DNA of 64,000 bases from Solirubrobacter sp963837485 (GTDB lineage Bacteria > Actinomycetota > Thermoleophilia > Solirubrobacterales > Solirubrobacteraceae), in contig CAWINP010000007.1 in NCBI GenBank assembly GCA_963837485.1, forward strand, positions 605,433 through 669,432, read 5' to 3'. Each line of letters opens with the position of its first letter. The first letter of the stretch is position 1. Below, one piece after another: positions 11,089 to 21,713 of the stretch. A program made the position numbers and the translations under genes. A model generated the notes under the pieces. The model had not been told where the DNA came from, made no database searches, and saw only the letters and a program-made list of their open reading frames with translations.

Positions 11089-11161
11089 CGGGATGCGCGC
11101 ATCCCGCGCGGACACCGGCACGCGCCATTGCCGCGGCCGGATCCCGCATCGACGATGCGGG
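11089..11161. promoter_or_regulatory. Two palindromes in the iclR/hdeD gap
   Basis: The 84-bp gap between the divergent IclR and HdeD genes contains an 18-bp perfect palindrome at 11089-11106 (centre GCGC, arms CGGGATGCG). It also contains an inverted repeat at 11143-11161 (CCCGCATC-GAC-GATGCGGG). Both arms share a GATGCGG/GGATGCG-like core. They sit where a divergent operator is expected. The second ends 2 bp before the GTG of the HdeD gene. Confidence 0.45.
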
Positions 11162-11162
11162 C

Positions 11163-11732
11163 GTGCAGGAGACCGTCGTCGAGCCCGACGTCATCATCCT
11201 CGAACGCGCGCTGCGCCCGTTCTGGTGGCTGTGGCTGGTCACCGGAATCCTCTGGGTGATCGCCGCGCTGGTGATCCTCCAGTTCGACACCGCGTCGGTG
11301 AAGACGATCGGGATCATCGTCGGCTGCATGTTCATCGTCTACGGGACGGAGCAGCTCGCGCTCGCCTTCGTGGCCGAGCGGCTGCGCTGGCTGTGGGCGC
11401 TCGTCGGGATCGTGTTCCTGATCTGCGCCGGCATCTGCTTCGCGAACCCGGAGAACACGTTCGCCGGGCTCGCGGACATCCTCGGCTTCCTGTTCCTGAT
11501 CGTCGGCGTCTGGTGGATCGTCACCGCGCTGCTCGAGCAGCGCGAGAACCGGCTGTGGTGGCTCGGGCTCGTGAGCGGGATCGCGATGTGCGCGCTCGCG
11601 TTCTGGACGGCCGGCCAGTTCTTCCTGCAACGCGCGTACGCGCTGCTGGCGTTCGCCGGCATCTGGGCCCTGATGAAGGGCGTCACGGACATGGTGCGCG
11701 CCTTCCGGTTGCGCAGGCTCGGGGAGGTGTGA
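11163..11732 (+). CDS. HdeD-family membrane protein
   Basis: A 189-residue protein with six hydrophobic helices (about 20-180), arranged as repeated pairs such as LRPFWWLWLVTGILWVIAALVIL. This is the DUF308/HdeD fold. HdeD of enterobacteria is linked to acid resistance at high cell density, but the function of actinobacterial members is unknown. The GTG start is chosen because upstream in-frame sequence lacks membrane character. The stop is 1 nt before the P-type ATPase ATG, so the two genes are an operon. Confidence 0.8.
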   Translation: MQETVVEPDVIILERALRPFWWLWLVTGILWVIAALVILQFDTASVKTIGIIVGCMFIVYGTEQLALAFVAERLRWLWALVGIVFLICAGICFANPENTFAGLADILGFLFLIVGVWWIVTALLEQRENRLWWLGLVSGIAMCALAFWTAGQFFLQRAYALLAFAGIWALMKGVTDMVRAFRLRRLGEV

Positions 11733-11733
11733 G

Positions 11734-14439
<2,706 letters not shown>

Positions 14440-14457
14440 CCCGACTGGAGGCCCGAC

Positions 14458-14928
14458 ATGTCCTCATCGCCTTACACACCGGTCCCCGGCCAATCGCAGG
14501 GGCTGGACTACAGCTATCTCGACGACGAGGCCGGCTATGGGATGGTCACGTTCGCCGGGGTGATGCTGATCATCATCGCGACGCTGAACACGCTGTGGGG
14601 CATCGCCGCGATCGATCAGGCCAACGTGTTCACGCAGGACGCGCGCTACATCTTCGGCTCGCTCAACACCTGGGGCTGGTTCCTGCTCGCGCTCGGCATC
14701 GCGCAGTACTTCGCGGCGTTCGCGGTCTGGCGCGGGTCGGGCTGGGGCCGCTGGTTCGGCGTCATCTGCGCGAGCCTCAACGCGATCCTGCAGACGCTCT
14801 GGATCCCCGCCTATCCGATCCTCGCGATGACGATCCTGGCGCTCGACATCACGGTCATCTACGGGCTGCTGGCCTACGGCGGCCGGCGCGCGAGGGCGCG
14901 CGCGGCCCGCGAGGCGGCGCGCGGCTAG
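14458..14928 (+). CDS. Four-helix membrane protein (DUF7144-like)
   Basis: A 156-residue protein with a polar, Tyr-rich N-terminus followed by four transmembrane helices (about 32-55, 72-95, 100-120 and 122-142) and a basic C-terminal tail. Motifs such as GVMLIIIATLNTLWGIAAI and SLNTWGWFLLALGIAQY fit the DUF7144 family found in actinobacteria. It begins 18 nt after the ATPase stop, so it is probably the third gene of the HdeD-ATPase operon. Function unknown. Confidence 0.7.
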   Translation: MSSSPYTPVPGQSQGLDYSYLDDEAGYGMVTFAGVMLIIIATLNTLWGIAAIDQANVFTQDARYIFGSLNTWGWFLLALGIAQYFAAFAVWRGSGWGRWFGVICASLNAILQTLWIPAYPILAMTILALDITVIYGLLAYGGRRARARAAREAARG

Positions 14929-14929
14929 C

Positions 14930-16366
14930 TCACGCGCGCTCGAGCAGGACGCCGTGGCGCAGGCCGCGGTCGCTGACGGTCAGGACGTCGGCCTCGAGCA
15001 GCTCCAGCACCGTCAGCACGATGCACGCGCCGCCGAGGATCACCTCGGCGCGCGCGGGCTGCAGGCCGGCCAGCTCGCGCCGCTCGGCGGCGTCGCGGGC
15101 GCTATAGAGCCCGATCTGGCGCTCGATCTCCGCGCGGTCGAGCGTCGTTCCCTGGATGCGGCCCGGGTCGTAGGGCTCGAGCTCGAGCTTGACGGCGGCG
15201 AGATTGGTGACGGTGCCGCCCATCCCGACGACGGCGTCGGGCGCGGGGCGGTCGCGCAGCCGGGCGAGCGCCTCGGCGAGCGCCGTGCGCGCGGCGCGCA
15301 CCACGTCCTCGCCGGCGCGGCCGCCGAGGCCGAAGCGCTCGGTCGCGCGCACGGCGCCGACGTCGAGGCTGAAGCGCTCCTCGACCTTTCCCGGGCGGCC
15401 GAAGCTGAACTGCGAGCTGCCGCCGCCGCTGTCGAACACCACCAGCGTGCCGGGCGGCAGCGCGAGCCCCGACGTCGCGCCGAGATAGGCGAGGCGCGCC
15501 TCCTCGTCGCCGGCGATGACCTCGACCTCGACGCCGCAGCGGTCACGCACGGCGGCGATGAAGTCGTCGCGGTTGGGCGCCGATCGCAGCCCGGCGGTGC
15601 CGACCGCCACGATGCTGCCGGCGCCCTTGAAGCGGGCCTCGGCGACCATCGCCGCGACGGCGTCCGCGGTGCGCTCGAGCGGCGCCTCGGCGAGCCGCCC
15701 GCTCGCCTCGAGCCCTTCGCCCAGCCGCGTCACCTCGGCGCGGTCGACGACCGGCCGCCAGCCGCCGTCGTCGTCGTCGTGCTCTGCCAGGTGGAACTTG
15801 ACCGAGTTCGTGCCCACGTCGATCACCGCGGCGCGGCGCGCGCCCCACCCGATCAGCGCCTTCAATCCGCGGGCGACGCCCATCGCCGGCGCGTCTTGGA
15901 GGCCGAGCTCGCGCACGACCGCGATCACGCGCGCCGGGTCCTCGGCCTCGACGGCGATCGTCCGCGTGGACCCCTCGCCGGTGCGCAGCTCGGTCAGCTC
16001 GGCCATGCAGCCGCCGATCGTGTAGTGCACGCGGTGCTTGTGCACGCCGACCTCGCGCAGATCCTCGCTGGAGGCGTCGTCGACCCCGAGCAGCTCGAGC
16101 AGCGTGCGCGAGTCGGCGTGCGAGAGCGGCTGCTCGGCCTTGAGGACCGGCATCCACTGCTCGAGCCCGTGCTCGCCGGTCCGCAGCAGCCGCTTGGCGT
16201 CCACCAGCCCGCCGCGCAGCTTGACCGACGCGTCGCTGTGCAGCGAGAGCATGTAGATCTCGTCGCTGTCCTCCACGCGACCGGGCGCGGCGGCGGCCAG
16301 GGTCTCCTCAGCCGGCCCGAAGCCCGCGCCGAACGTGCGCCACTCCCAGCGCGGAACGATCGTCAT
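14930..16366 (-). CDS. CYTH-like domain fused to Ppx/GppA phosphatase
   Basis: A 478-residue protein. Residues about 178-478 are a Ppx/GppA exopolyphosphatase/guanosine pentaphosphatase domain: AAVIDVGTNSVKFHL, GTAGLRSAPNRDDF, VIAGDEEARLAYLGA, VVFDSGGGSSQF and MGGTVTNLAAV. Residues about 1-170 (starting RWEWRTFG, with KLRGGLVDAKRLL, KHRVHYTIGGCMAELTEL and TIAVEAEDP) resemble a CYTH/triphosphate-tunnel domain, which also handles polyphosphate-type substrates. It therefore likely acts on polyphosphate or (p)ppGpp in the cytoplasm. It lies 9 nt after the UppP gene on the same strand. Confidence 0.82.
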   Translation of the reverse strand: MTIVPRWEWRTFGAGFGPAEETLAAAAPGRVEDSDEIYMLSLHSDASVKLRGGLVDAKRLLRTGEHGLEQWMPVLKAEQPLSHADSRTLLELLGVDDASSEDLREVGVHKHRVHYTIGGCMAELTELRTGEGSTRTIAVEAEDPARVIAVVRELGLQDAPAMGVARGLKALIGWGARRAAVIDVGTNSVKFHLAEHDDDDGGWRPVVDRAEVTRLGEGLEASGRLAEAPLERTADAVAAMVAEARFKGAGSIVAVGTAGLRSAPNRDDFIAAVRDRCGVEVEVIAGDEEARLAYLGATSGLALPPGTLVVFDSGGGSSQFSFGRPGKVEERFSLDVGAVRATERFGLGGRAGEDVVRAARTALAEALARLRDRPAPDAVVGMGGTVTNLAAVKLELEPYDPGRIQGTTLDRAEIERQIGLYSARDAAERRELAGLQPARAEVILGGACIVLTVLELLEADVLTVSDRGLRHGVLLERA

Positions 16367-16375
16367 CGCCGGACA

Positions 16376-17245
16376 TCATCCCGCGATCGCGAAGGCGATC
16401 AAGCACAGCCCGCCCGCGATCGTGCAGTAGATCGCGAACGGCGTCAGCCGGTTGGTCTCGAAGAACCGCACGAGGAAGCGCACGGACAGGTACGCGGTCA
16501 CCGCCGCGCACAGCGCCCCGGCCAGCGCCGGGCCGCGCACGCCGTCGCCCTGCGCTCCCATCAGGTCGGGCAGCTTGAGCACGGCGGCGGCGCCGATGAT
16601 CGGCGTCGCGAGCAGGAACGCGAAGCGCGCGCTGTCCTCGTTCGACAGGCCGGCGAGCAGGCCGCCGGACATCGCCGCGCCCGAGCGCGAGAACCCCGGC
16701 AGCAGCGCGATCGCCTGGGCGGCGCCGACCCCGACGGCCTCGCCGAGGCTCAGGTCGCGCGAGATGCGCTCGTCGCTGTAATCGGCGCCGGCCCGGACCG
16801 GCACCCCCGCCCGCAGGCGCTCGGCGCCGAACAGCATCAGCCCGTTGCACAACAGGAACGCGGCCGCCGCCGTCGGCGACGCGAACACGCTGCGCAGCGC
16901 GTGCTCGAACGCGAGCCCGAGCAGCCCTGCGGGAATCGTCGCGATCACGATCAACCAGCCGAGCTGCGCGTCGGCGTCGCCGGCGACCTCGCGGTCGCGG
17001 ATCGAGCGGCCCAGCCCGCGCACGATCCGCACCCAATCGCGCCAGAAGAACCCGAGCAGCACCAGCGCGGTCGCGAGGTGCGTCGCGACCAGGAACGAGA
17101 GGAAGTAGTCGTCGGACTGATGGATGTCCCAGCCCAACAGCTTCGGCACGATCACCGAATGGCCCAGGCTGGAGACCGGGAACAGCTCGGCAGCGCCCTG
17201 GATCAGGCCGAGGACGATCGCCTGTGCGTAGGAGATGGGATGCAT
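16376..17245 (-). CDS. uppP: Undecaprenyl-diphosphate phosphatase
   Basis: A 289-residue BacA/UppP protein that dephosphorylates undecaprenyl diphosphate to recycle the cell-wall lipid carrier; loss or gain alters bacitracin tolerance. The N-terminal signature is GLIQGAAELFPVSSLGHSVI and the second catalytic signature is ALLPGFSRSGAAMSGGL. About eight membrane helices are visible. It is the first gene of a pair with the Ppx/GppA fusion, linking two phosphate-releasing enzymes. The start MHPISYAQAIVLG is standard for the family. Confidence 0.93.
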   Translation of the reverse strand: MHPISYAQAIVLGLIQGAAELFPVSSLGHSVIVPKLLGWDIHQSDDYFLSFLVATHLATALVLLGFFWRDWVRIVRGLGRSIRDREVAGDADAQLGWLIVIATIPAGLLGLAFEHALRSVFASPTAAAAFLLCNGLMLFGAERLRAGVPVRAGADYSDERISRDLSLGEAVGVGAAQAIALLPGFSRSGAAMSGGLLAGLSNEDSARFAFLLATPIIGAAAVLKLPDLMGAQGDGVRGPALAGALCAAVTAYLSVRFLVRFFETNRLTPFAIYCTIAGGLCLIAFAIAG

Positions 17246-17318
17246 CTAGAGGTGCGGCACGCTGTCGGTCAGCTGGGCGGTCATCGGCGACTCGAGCGTG
17301 GCAGCGGTTCCCTGAACG

Positions 17319-17659
17319 TCACCTGAATGGACGTGACCGGTCCGCCGGGGCGCTGATCACGAACGCGCTGTCGTCACGGACCGACAGCGTGCCGCCCGAC
17401 GCCTCGACCAGCTCGCGGGCGATCGCCAGGCCGAGGCCGCTGCCGCCCCGTCCCCGTGCGGCCTCGAGACGCGCGAAACGCTCGAAGATGCGCTCGCGTT
17501 CGCCCTCCGGCACGCCCGGTCGTCGACAACGGGGTGAAGGCCGGCGGGCGTCCGCGTGACCACCTCGCCGCGATCGTCGACGGCGTACGCGTGCCCGCGC
17601 AGGCCCTTCGCGAGCGCCCGGGCCAGCTTCGGATCGTCGTCGACGAGCAGGATTCGCAT
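17319..17659 (-). pseudogene. Collapsed response regulator-kinase remnant
   Basis: Read on the minus strand, the first 28 codons encode the start of an OmpR-type receiver (MRILLVDDDPKLARALAKGL). This runs directly into the C-terminal ATPase end of a histidine kinase. The kinase ATP lid then continues in another frame as GVPEGERERIFERFARLEA and GSGLGLAIARELVEASGG. The frame break falls in the expected DDGPG motif (near 17530), where bases are missing. A large internal deletion plus a frameshift has thus fused two genes of a former two-component operon. No function is expected. It fills the gap between uppP and the intact two-component pair. Confidence 0.8.
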
Positions 17660-17768
17660 CGTCAACCGACGATGCTCCCACCGTCACTCGCCGGCCGCGA
17701 GGACCGCGGCGGCGGTGAGCTGTGTGCGCTTCATGCCACCATCGTGGGCGGCGAGGTCTAAGACGACG

Positions 17769-18431
17769 TTGAGAGCGATCCAGATCGGCATCTGCGAGGA
17801 CGACGCCGGGCTGCGCTCGGTGCTCACCCGCGCGCTCGCCGACGAGGGCTTCGAGGTGCGCGCGGTGGCCGGCGGCCGGGTCGCCGTGCAGGAGTTCTCC
17901 GACGCGCCGCCCGACCTGCTCGTGCTCGACGTCGGGCTGCCGGACGCCGACGGGCGCGACGTCTGCCAGGCGCTGCGCGCGCACGGCGTCGACGCGCCGG
18001 TGATCTTCCTCACCGCGCGCGGCCAGCTGACCGACCGGCTGTCCGGCTTCCACGCCGGCGGCGACGACTATCTGACCAAGCCGTTCGCGCTCACCGAGCT
18101 GATCGTCCGCATCCACGCGCTGCTCAAGCGCCGGCGCGAGGACGCCCACCCGGGTGCCCTGGAGCTCGATCCCGCCTTGCACGGGCTCCGGGTCGGGGAG
18201 CGCAGCACGCCGCTGACGCCGACCGAGTTCCGGCTGCTGGGGGCGCTCGCCGCCCGGCCCGGCGACGTGGTGCGCCGGCGCGAGCTGGTCTCGGCGGCCT
18301 GGCCGGACGGCGCGATCGTGCACGAGAACACGCTCGACGCGTACATCACCAGGCTCCGGCGCAAGCTGCGCGAGGTCGAGGCGGACGTGGAGATCGCGAC
18401 CGCGCGCGGGGTCGGGTACGTGCTGCGGTGA
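17769..18431 (+). CDS. OmpR-family response regulator
   Basis: A 220-residue regulator. The receiver domain has ICEDDAG, the acceptor Asp in LLVLDVGLPDADG and the lysine in DDYLTKPFAL. The C-terminal winged-helix domain (about 130-220) has LTPTEFRLLGALAARPGDVVRRREL and HENTLDAYITRLRRKL. The start is TTG at 17769, placing the first strand (IQIGICEDD) at the usual distance. The stop overlaps the GTG of the kinase by 4 nt. It lies directly downstream of the remnant of a related system. Confidence 0.9.
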   Translation: MRAIQIGICEDDAGLRSVLTRALADEGFEVRAVAGGRVAVQEFSDAPPDLLVLDVGLPDADGRDVCQALRAHGVDAPVIFLTARGQLTDRLSGFHAGGDDYLTKPFALTELIVRIHALLKRRREDAHPGALELDPALHGLRVGERSTPLTPTEFRLLGALAARPGDVVRRRELVSAAWPDGAIVHENTLDAYITRLRRKLREVEADVEIATARGVGYVLR

Positions 18432-19651
18432 GCCTGCGCAACCGCGTCACGCTCGGCACGGTCGCCGTCCTCGGCGCCGGGCTGGCGATCATCTCGATCG
18501 CGCTCAACCTGCTGCTGGCCAGCCGCCTGAGCGCGGATGCGTCGGCCGTGCTCGCCAGCCGCGCCGACGCGCAGGCCGCGGGGCTCGACCGGCCCGACGA
18601 CGACGCGCTCGACCAGCCGGCGTGGATCTTCGACGCGCGCGGGAACGCCATCCAGCGCTCCCCCGCGTCGCCGCGGCTCGCGCGCGCCGTCGACGCGCTC
18701 AAGCGGGTGGATCGCCCGACCGAACGCAACCCGACCGAGCACGTCCGGCTGCTCGCCCGGCCGGCCGAGGACGGGCGCGTGGTGGTCGTCGGCCTCTCGA
18801 TGGATCCGTATCGCCACACGGAGCGGATCGCCGCCGTGTTCACCGTGGTGCTCGGCGGATTCGTGCTGCTCGCCGGCGCGCTCGTCACCCGCCGGGCGGT
18901 CGGCGCCGCGCTGCGGCCGGTGGCGGAGATGACCGACCGCGCCGCCGAGTGGAGCGAGCACGACCTGCACCGGCGCTTCGCGCTCGGCCCGCCGCACGAC
19001 GAGCTGACCGCGCTGGCCGCCACGCTCGACGGCCTGCTCGGCCGCATCGACGCCGCGCTGCGGCACGAGCAGCGATTCTCCGCCGAGATGGCGCACGAGC
19101 TGCGCACGCCGCTGGCCGGCGTGCGCGCCGAGGCCGAGCTCGCGCTGCGCGCGGGGAGCGCGCCGCGCGAGGCGCTCGAGTCGGTGCTGGCCGGCACCGA
19201 GCGGATGGAGGCGGTGATCGAGACGCTGCTGGCCGCCGCGCGCAGCGACGCCGTCCGCGGCTCCTCCGACGCCGTCGCCGCCGCCCGCCGCGCCGCATCG
19301 GCGCACGGCGCGACCGTCCATGCCGAACAGGAGCCGATGCCGGTCGGCGCGGGCGAGGACGTGGTCGCGGGCGCGCTCCAGCCGCTGCTCGAGAACGCGG
19401 TCCGCCACGCCGCCCACGACGTCGAGATCCAGCTCGCGCGCGAGAACGGCCACGTCGTGATCGCCGTGCTCGACGACGGCGCCGGCATCGCGCCCGGCGA
19501 CGCCGAGCGGATCTTCGAGCCGGGCGTCAGCGGAGCCGGGAGCGCCGGCCTCGGCCTACCGCTCGCGCGCCGGCTCGCGCGCGCGGCCGGCGGCGACGTC
19601 GTCGCGGTGCCGCAGCGCGGCGGGCGCGTCGAGCTGCACCTGCCCACGTGA
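18428..19651 (+). CDS. Sensor histidine kinase (HisKA type)
   Basis: A 407-residue kinase with two membrane helices (about 10-32 and 137-160) flanking a roughly 100-residue sensor region. A HAMP-like linker follows. The HisKA motif is FSAEMAHELRTPLAGVRAEAEL, where His is phosphorylated. The HATPase domain has PLLENAVRHA, LDDGAGIAPGDAERIFEPG and GLGLPLARRLARAAGG. It is translationally coupled to the OmpR regulator. The FTR1 iron permease begins 47 nt downstream, but with its own regulatory sequence, so a role in metal sensing is only a possibility. Confidence 0.9.
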   Translation: MSLRNRVTLGTVAVLGAGLAIISIALNLLLASRLSADASAVLASRADAQAAGLDRPDDDALDQPAWIFDARGNAIQRSPASPRLARAVDALKRVDRPTERNPTEHVRLLARPAEDGRVVVVGLSMDPYRHTERIAAVFTVVLGGFVLLAGALVTRRAVGAALRPVAEMTDRAAEWSEHDLHRRFALGPPHDELTALAATLDGLLGRIDAALRHEQRFSAEMAHELRTPLAGVRAEAELALRAGSAPREALESVLAGTERMEAVIETLLAAARSDAVRGSSDAVAAARRAASAHGATVHAEQEPMPVGAGEDVVAGALQPLLENAVRHAAHDVEIQLARENGHVVIAVLDDGAGIAPGDAERIFEPGVSGAGSAGLGLPLARRLARAAGGDVVAVPQRGGRVELHLPT

Positions 19652-19682
19652 CGACTGCAACGCACACGTAACGGCTCCTGCG

Positions 19683-19696
19683 TTAGGGTGGCCTAA
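19683..19696 (+). promoter_or_regulatory. Iron-box-like inverted repeat before ftr1
   Basis: The sequence TTAGG-GTGG-CCTAA ends 2 bp before the FTR1 ATG. It matches 11 of 14 positions of the right-hand part of the DtxR/IdeR consensus (TTAGGCTAACCTAA). The embedded TAGGGT could act as a -10 element about 10 bp before the ATG, which would give a leaderless mRNA and repression by direct overlap. No ribosome-binding site is seen. Confidence 0.5.
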
Positions 19697-19698
19697 GC

Positions 19699-20718
19699 AT
19701 GTCTGTCGTTGCCACGGGAACCCCGCGCGCCGTCGCCGTGCGCCGCCGCGCCCCGCTGTGGGTGCTCGCTGCGGCGATCGTCGCCGGGCTCGTCTACCTG
19801 ATGGCGACGGCGAGCACCGGCCCGGTCGACCCGACCGAGGTGACCCACACGCAGAGCCGCGCGACGATCGTCTTCAACGCGGGCATGATCGTGTTCCGCG
19901 AGGGCCTGGAGGCGGTGCTGATCTTCGCGGCGGTGACCGCCAGCTTCCGCGGCGCCAACCGCACGCGCCGGCGCCCGGTGGTGATCGGCGCGCTGGGCGC
20001 GTTCGCCGCGGCCGTGGCCACCTGGTTCGTGGTCCAGGCCGTGCTCGACGCCGCCTCGGGCCTCGGCCCGCGGCTGGAGGCGATCACCGGCTTCCTGGCG
20101 ATCGTCGTCCTGCTGGTCGTGCTCAACTGGTTCGTGCACAAGGTCTACTGGTCGGGCTGGATCGCCCGCCATCACCGCCAGCGCCGCAAGGTCCTGGCCC
20201 GCGGCGGCGCCGCCGCGGTGATCGGCCTCGTCGCGCTCGGCTTCACGAGCGTCTACCGCGAAGGCTTCGAGGTCGTCCTCTTCCTCCAGAACCTGCAGCT
20301 GCAGGACGGCTCCGGCACCGTGCTCGAGGGCGTGGCGATCGGCCTCGCCGCGACCGCGGTGGTCGGCGCGCTCACGTTCTGGCTGCACGCCAAGCTCCCT
20401 TACCGGCGGATGCTGATCCTCACCGGCGTGCTGGTCGGCGTCGTGCTCGTGGTGATGATCGGCGGCACCGCGCTGAGCTTCGTGGAGCTCGGCTGGCTGC
20501 CGCGCCACGACACGCCGTTCAGCTTGCCGACGTGGCTCGGCGCCTGGTTTGAGATCTACCCGGTGTGGGAGACGCTCGCCGCCCAGTTCCTCGCCGCCGC
20601 GTTCGTCGTCGGCTCTTACTACGCGGCCGAGTACGTGAAGGTCAAGCGCCCGCGCAAGCGCGGCGAGCAGGTCACGGCGGTGCGCGCGACGTCCGCGCCG
20701 GCCGGGCAGGCGACCTGA
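19699..20718 (+). CDS. FTR1-family iron permease
   Basis: A 339-residue membrane protein of the FTR1/EfeU family, which imports iron across the cytoplasmic membrane. The two REGxE iron-translocation motifs are REGLE (67-71) and REGFE (187-191), each inside a hydrophobic helix. About seven helices are visible. An extra N-terminal helix (about 20-38) and a basic C-terminal tail (VKRPRKRGEQV) flank the core. The usual partners EfeO and EfeB are absent nearby. An iron-box-like site precedes the start. Confidence 0.88.
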   Translation: MSVVATGTPRAVAVRRRAPLWVLAAAIVAGLVYLMATASTGPVDPTEVTHTQSRATIVFNAGMIVFREGLEAVLIFAAVTASFRGANRTRRRPVVIGALGAFAAAVATWFVVQAVLDAASGLGPRLEAITGFLAIVVLLVVLNWFVHKVYWSGWIARHHRQRRKVLARGGAAAVIGLVALGFTSVYREGFEVVLFLQNLQLQDGSGTVLEGVAIGLAATAVVGALTFWLHAKLPYRRMLILTGVLVGVVLVVMIGGTALSFVELGWLPRHDTPFSLPTWLGAWFEIYPVWETLAAQFLAAAFVVGSYYAAEYVKVKRPRKRGEQVTAVRATSAPAGQAT

Positions 20719-20807
20719 GTACGCCTCAGGTCGTACGCGCCGGCGCTCCGAAGATCAGCCTCGCGGCGGTTGCCCGCGACGGCGGCGCGCGCCTAGCTTG
20801 GCCGGCG

Positions 20808-21713
20808 ATGATCGAAGCCGTCGAATTGACCAAGCGCTACGGCGCGAAGACCGCCGTGGACGGGCTCACGTTCACGGTCCGCCCCGGCGTCGTGACCGGG
20901 TTCCTCGGCCCCAACGGCGCCGGGAAGTCGACCACGATGCGGCTGATCCTCGGCCTCGACGCGCCGACCGCCGGCGACGTCACCGTCGGCGGGCGCCGCT
21001 ATCGCGACCTGCCGGCGCCGCTGCACCAGGTCGGGGCGCTGCTGGAGGCGCGGGCGATCCACACCGGCCGCTCGGCGACCAACCACCTGCTCGCGCTCGC
21101 CCACACCCACGGCATCCCCCGCCGGCGCGTCGAGGAGGTCATCGATCTCGTCGGCCTGCGCCCGGTCGCGCGCCGGCGGGCCGGGACGTTCTCGCTCGGG
21201 ATGGGGCAGCGGCTCGGGATCGCCTCGGCGCTGCTCGGCGACCCCGACACGCTTGTGCTCGACGAGCCGGTCAACGGCCTGGACCCCGAGGGGATCCACT
21301 GGATCCGCTCGCTGCTGCGCCGGCTCGCCGCCGAGGGACGCACCGTGCTCGTGTCGTCGCACCTGATGAGCGAGATGGCGCTGACCGCCGACCACCTGAT
21401 CGTCGTCGGCCGCGGCCGCCTGCTCGCCGACACGGCGACCGAGGCGTTCATCGCGCAGGCGTCGACGGCGCACGTGCGCGTCCGCTCGCCGCACGCGACG
21501 CGGCTGCGCGAGCTGCTGCTGAGCGACGGCGTGACGGTTTCCGCGGCGGAGCCGGGCGTGCTCGAGATCCGCGGACTCGCGACCGACGAGATCGGCGAGC
21601 GCGCCGCCGCGGGCGGCCTGACGCTTCACGAGCTGTCCAGCCACCAGGCGTCGCTGGAGGCCGCGTTCATGGAGCTGACCCGCGACGCCGTCGAGTACGA
21701 GGCCGTGGCATGA
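20808..21713 (+). CDS. ABC transporter ATP-binding protein
   Basis: A 301-residue ABC ATPase of the drug/antibiotic-exporter (CcmA-like) type. Walker A is GPNGAGKST (about 34-42), the signature is FSLGMGQRLGIASALL, Walker B is LVLDEPVNGLDPEG and the switch is SSHLMSEM. A C-terminal domain of about 80 residues follows, as in transporters with a separate permease. It overlaps the permease start by 4 nt and heads a four-gene operon ending in a two-component system, a layout common for antibiotic-sensing exporters. Confidence 0.92.
   Translation: MIEAVELTKRYGAKTAVDGLTFTVRPGVVTGFLGPNGAGKSTTMRLILGLDAPTAGDVTVGGRRYRDLPAPLHQVGALLEARAIHTGRSATNHLLALAHTHGIPRRRVEEVIDLVGLRPVARRRAGTFSLGMGQRLGIASALLGDPDTLVLDEPVNGLDPEGIHWIRSLLRRLAAEGRTVLVSSHLMSEMALTADHLIVVGRGRLLADTATEAFIAQASTAHVRVRSPHATRLRELLLSDGVTVSAAEPGVLEIRGLATDEIGERAAAGGLTLHELSSHQASLEAAFMELTRDAVEYEAVA

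Noticed and set aside
19668..19692. GTAAC upstream of the FTR1 gene as an ECF-type promoter
   Set aside because: The base after GTAACG differs from the motif and TGGC, not GGAC, lies at the required spacing.
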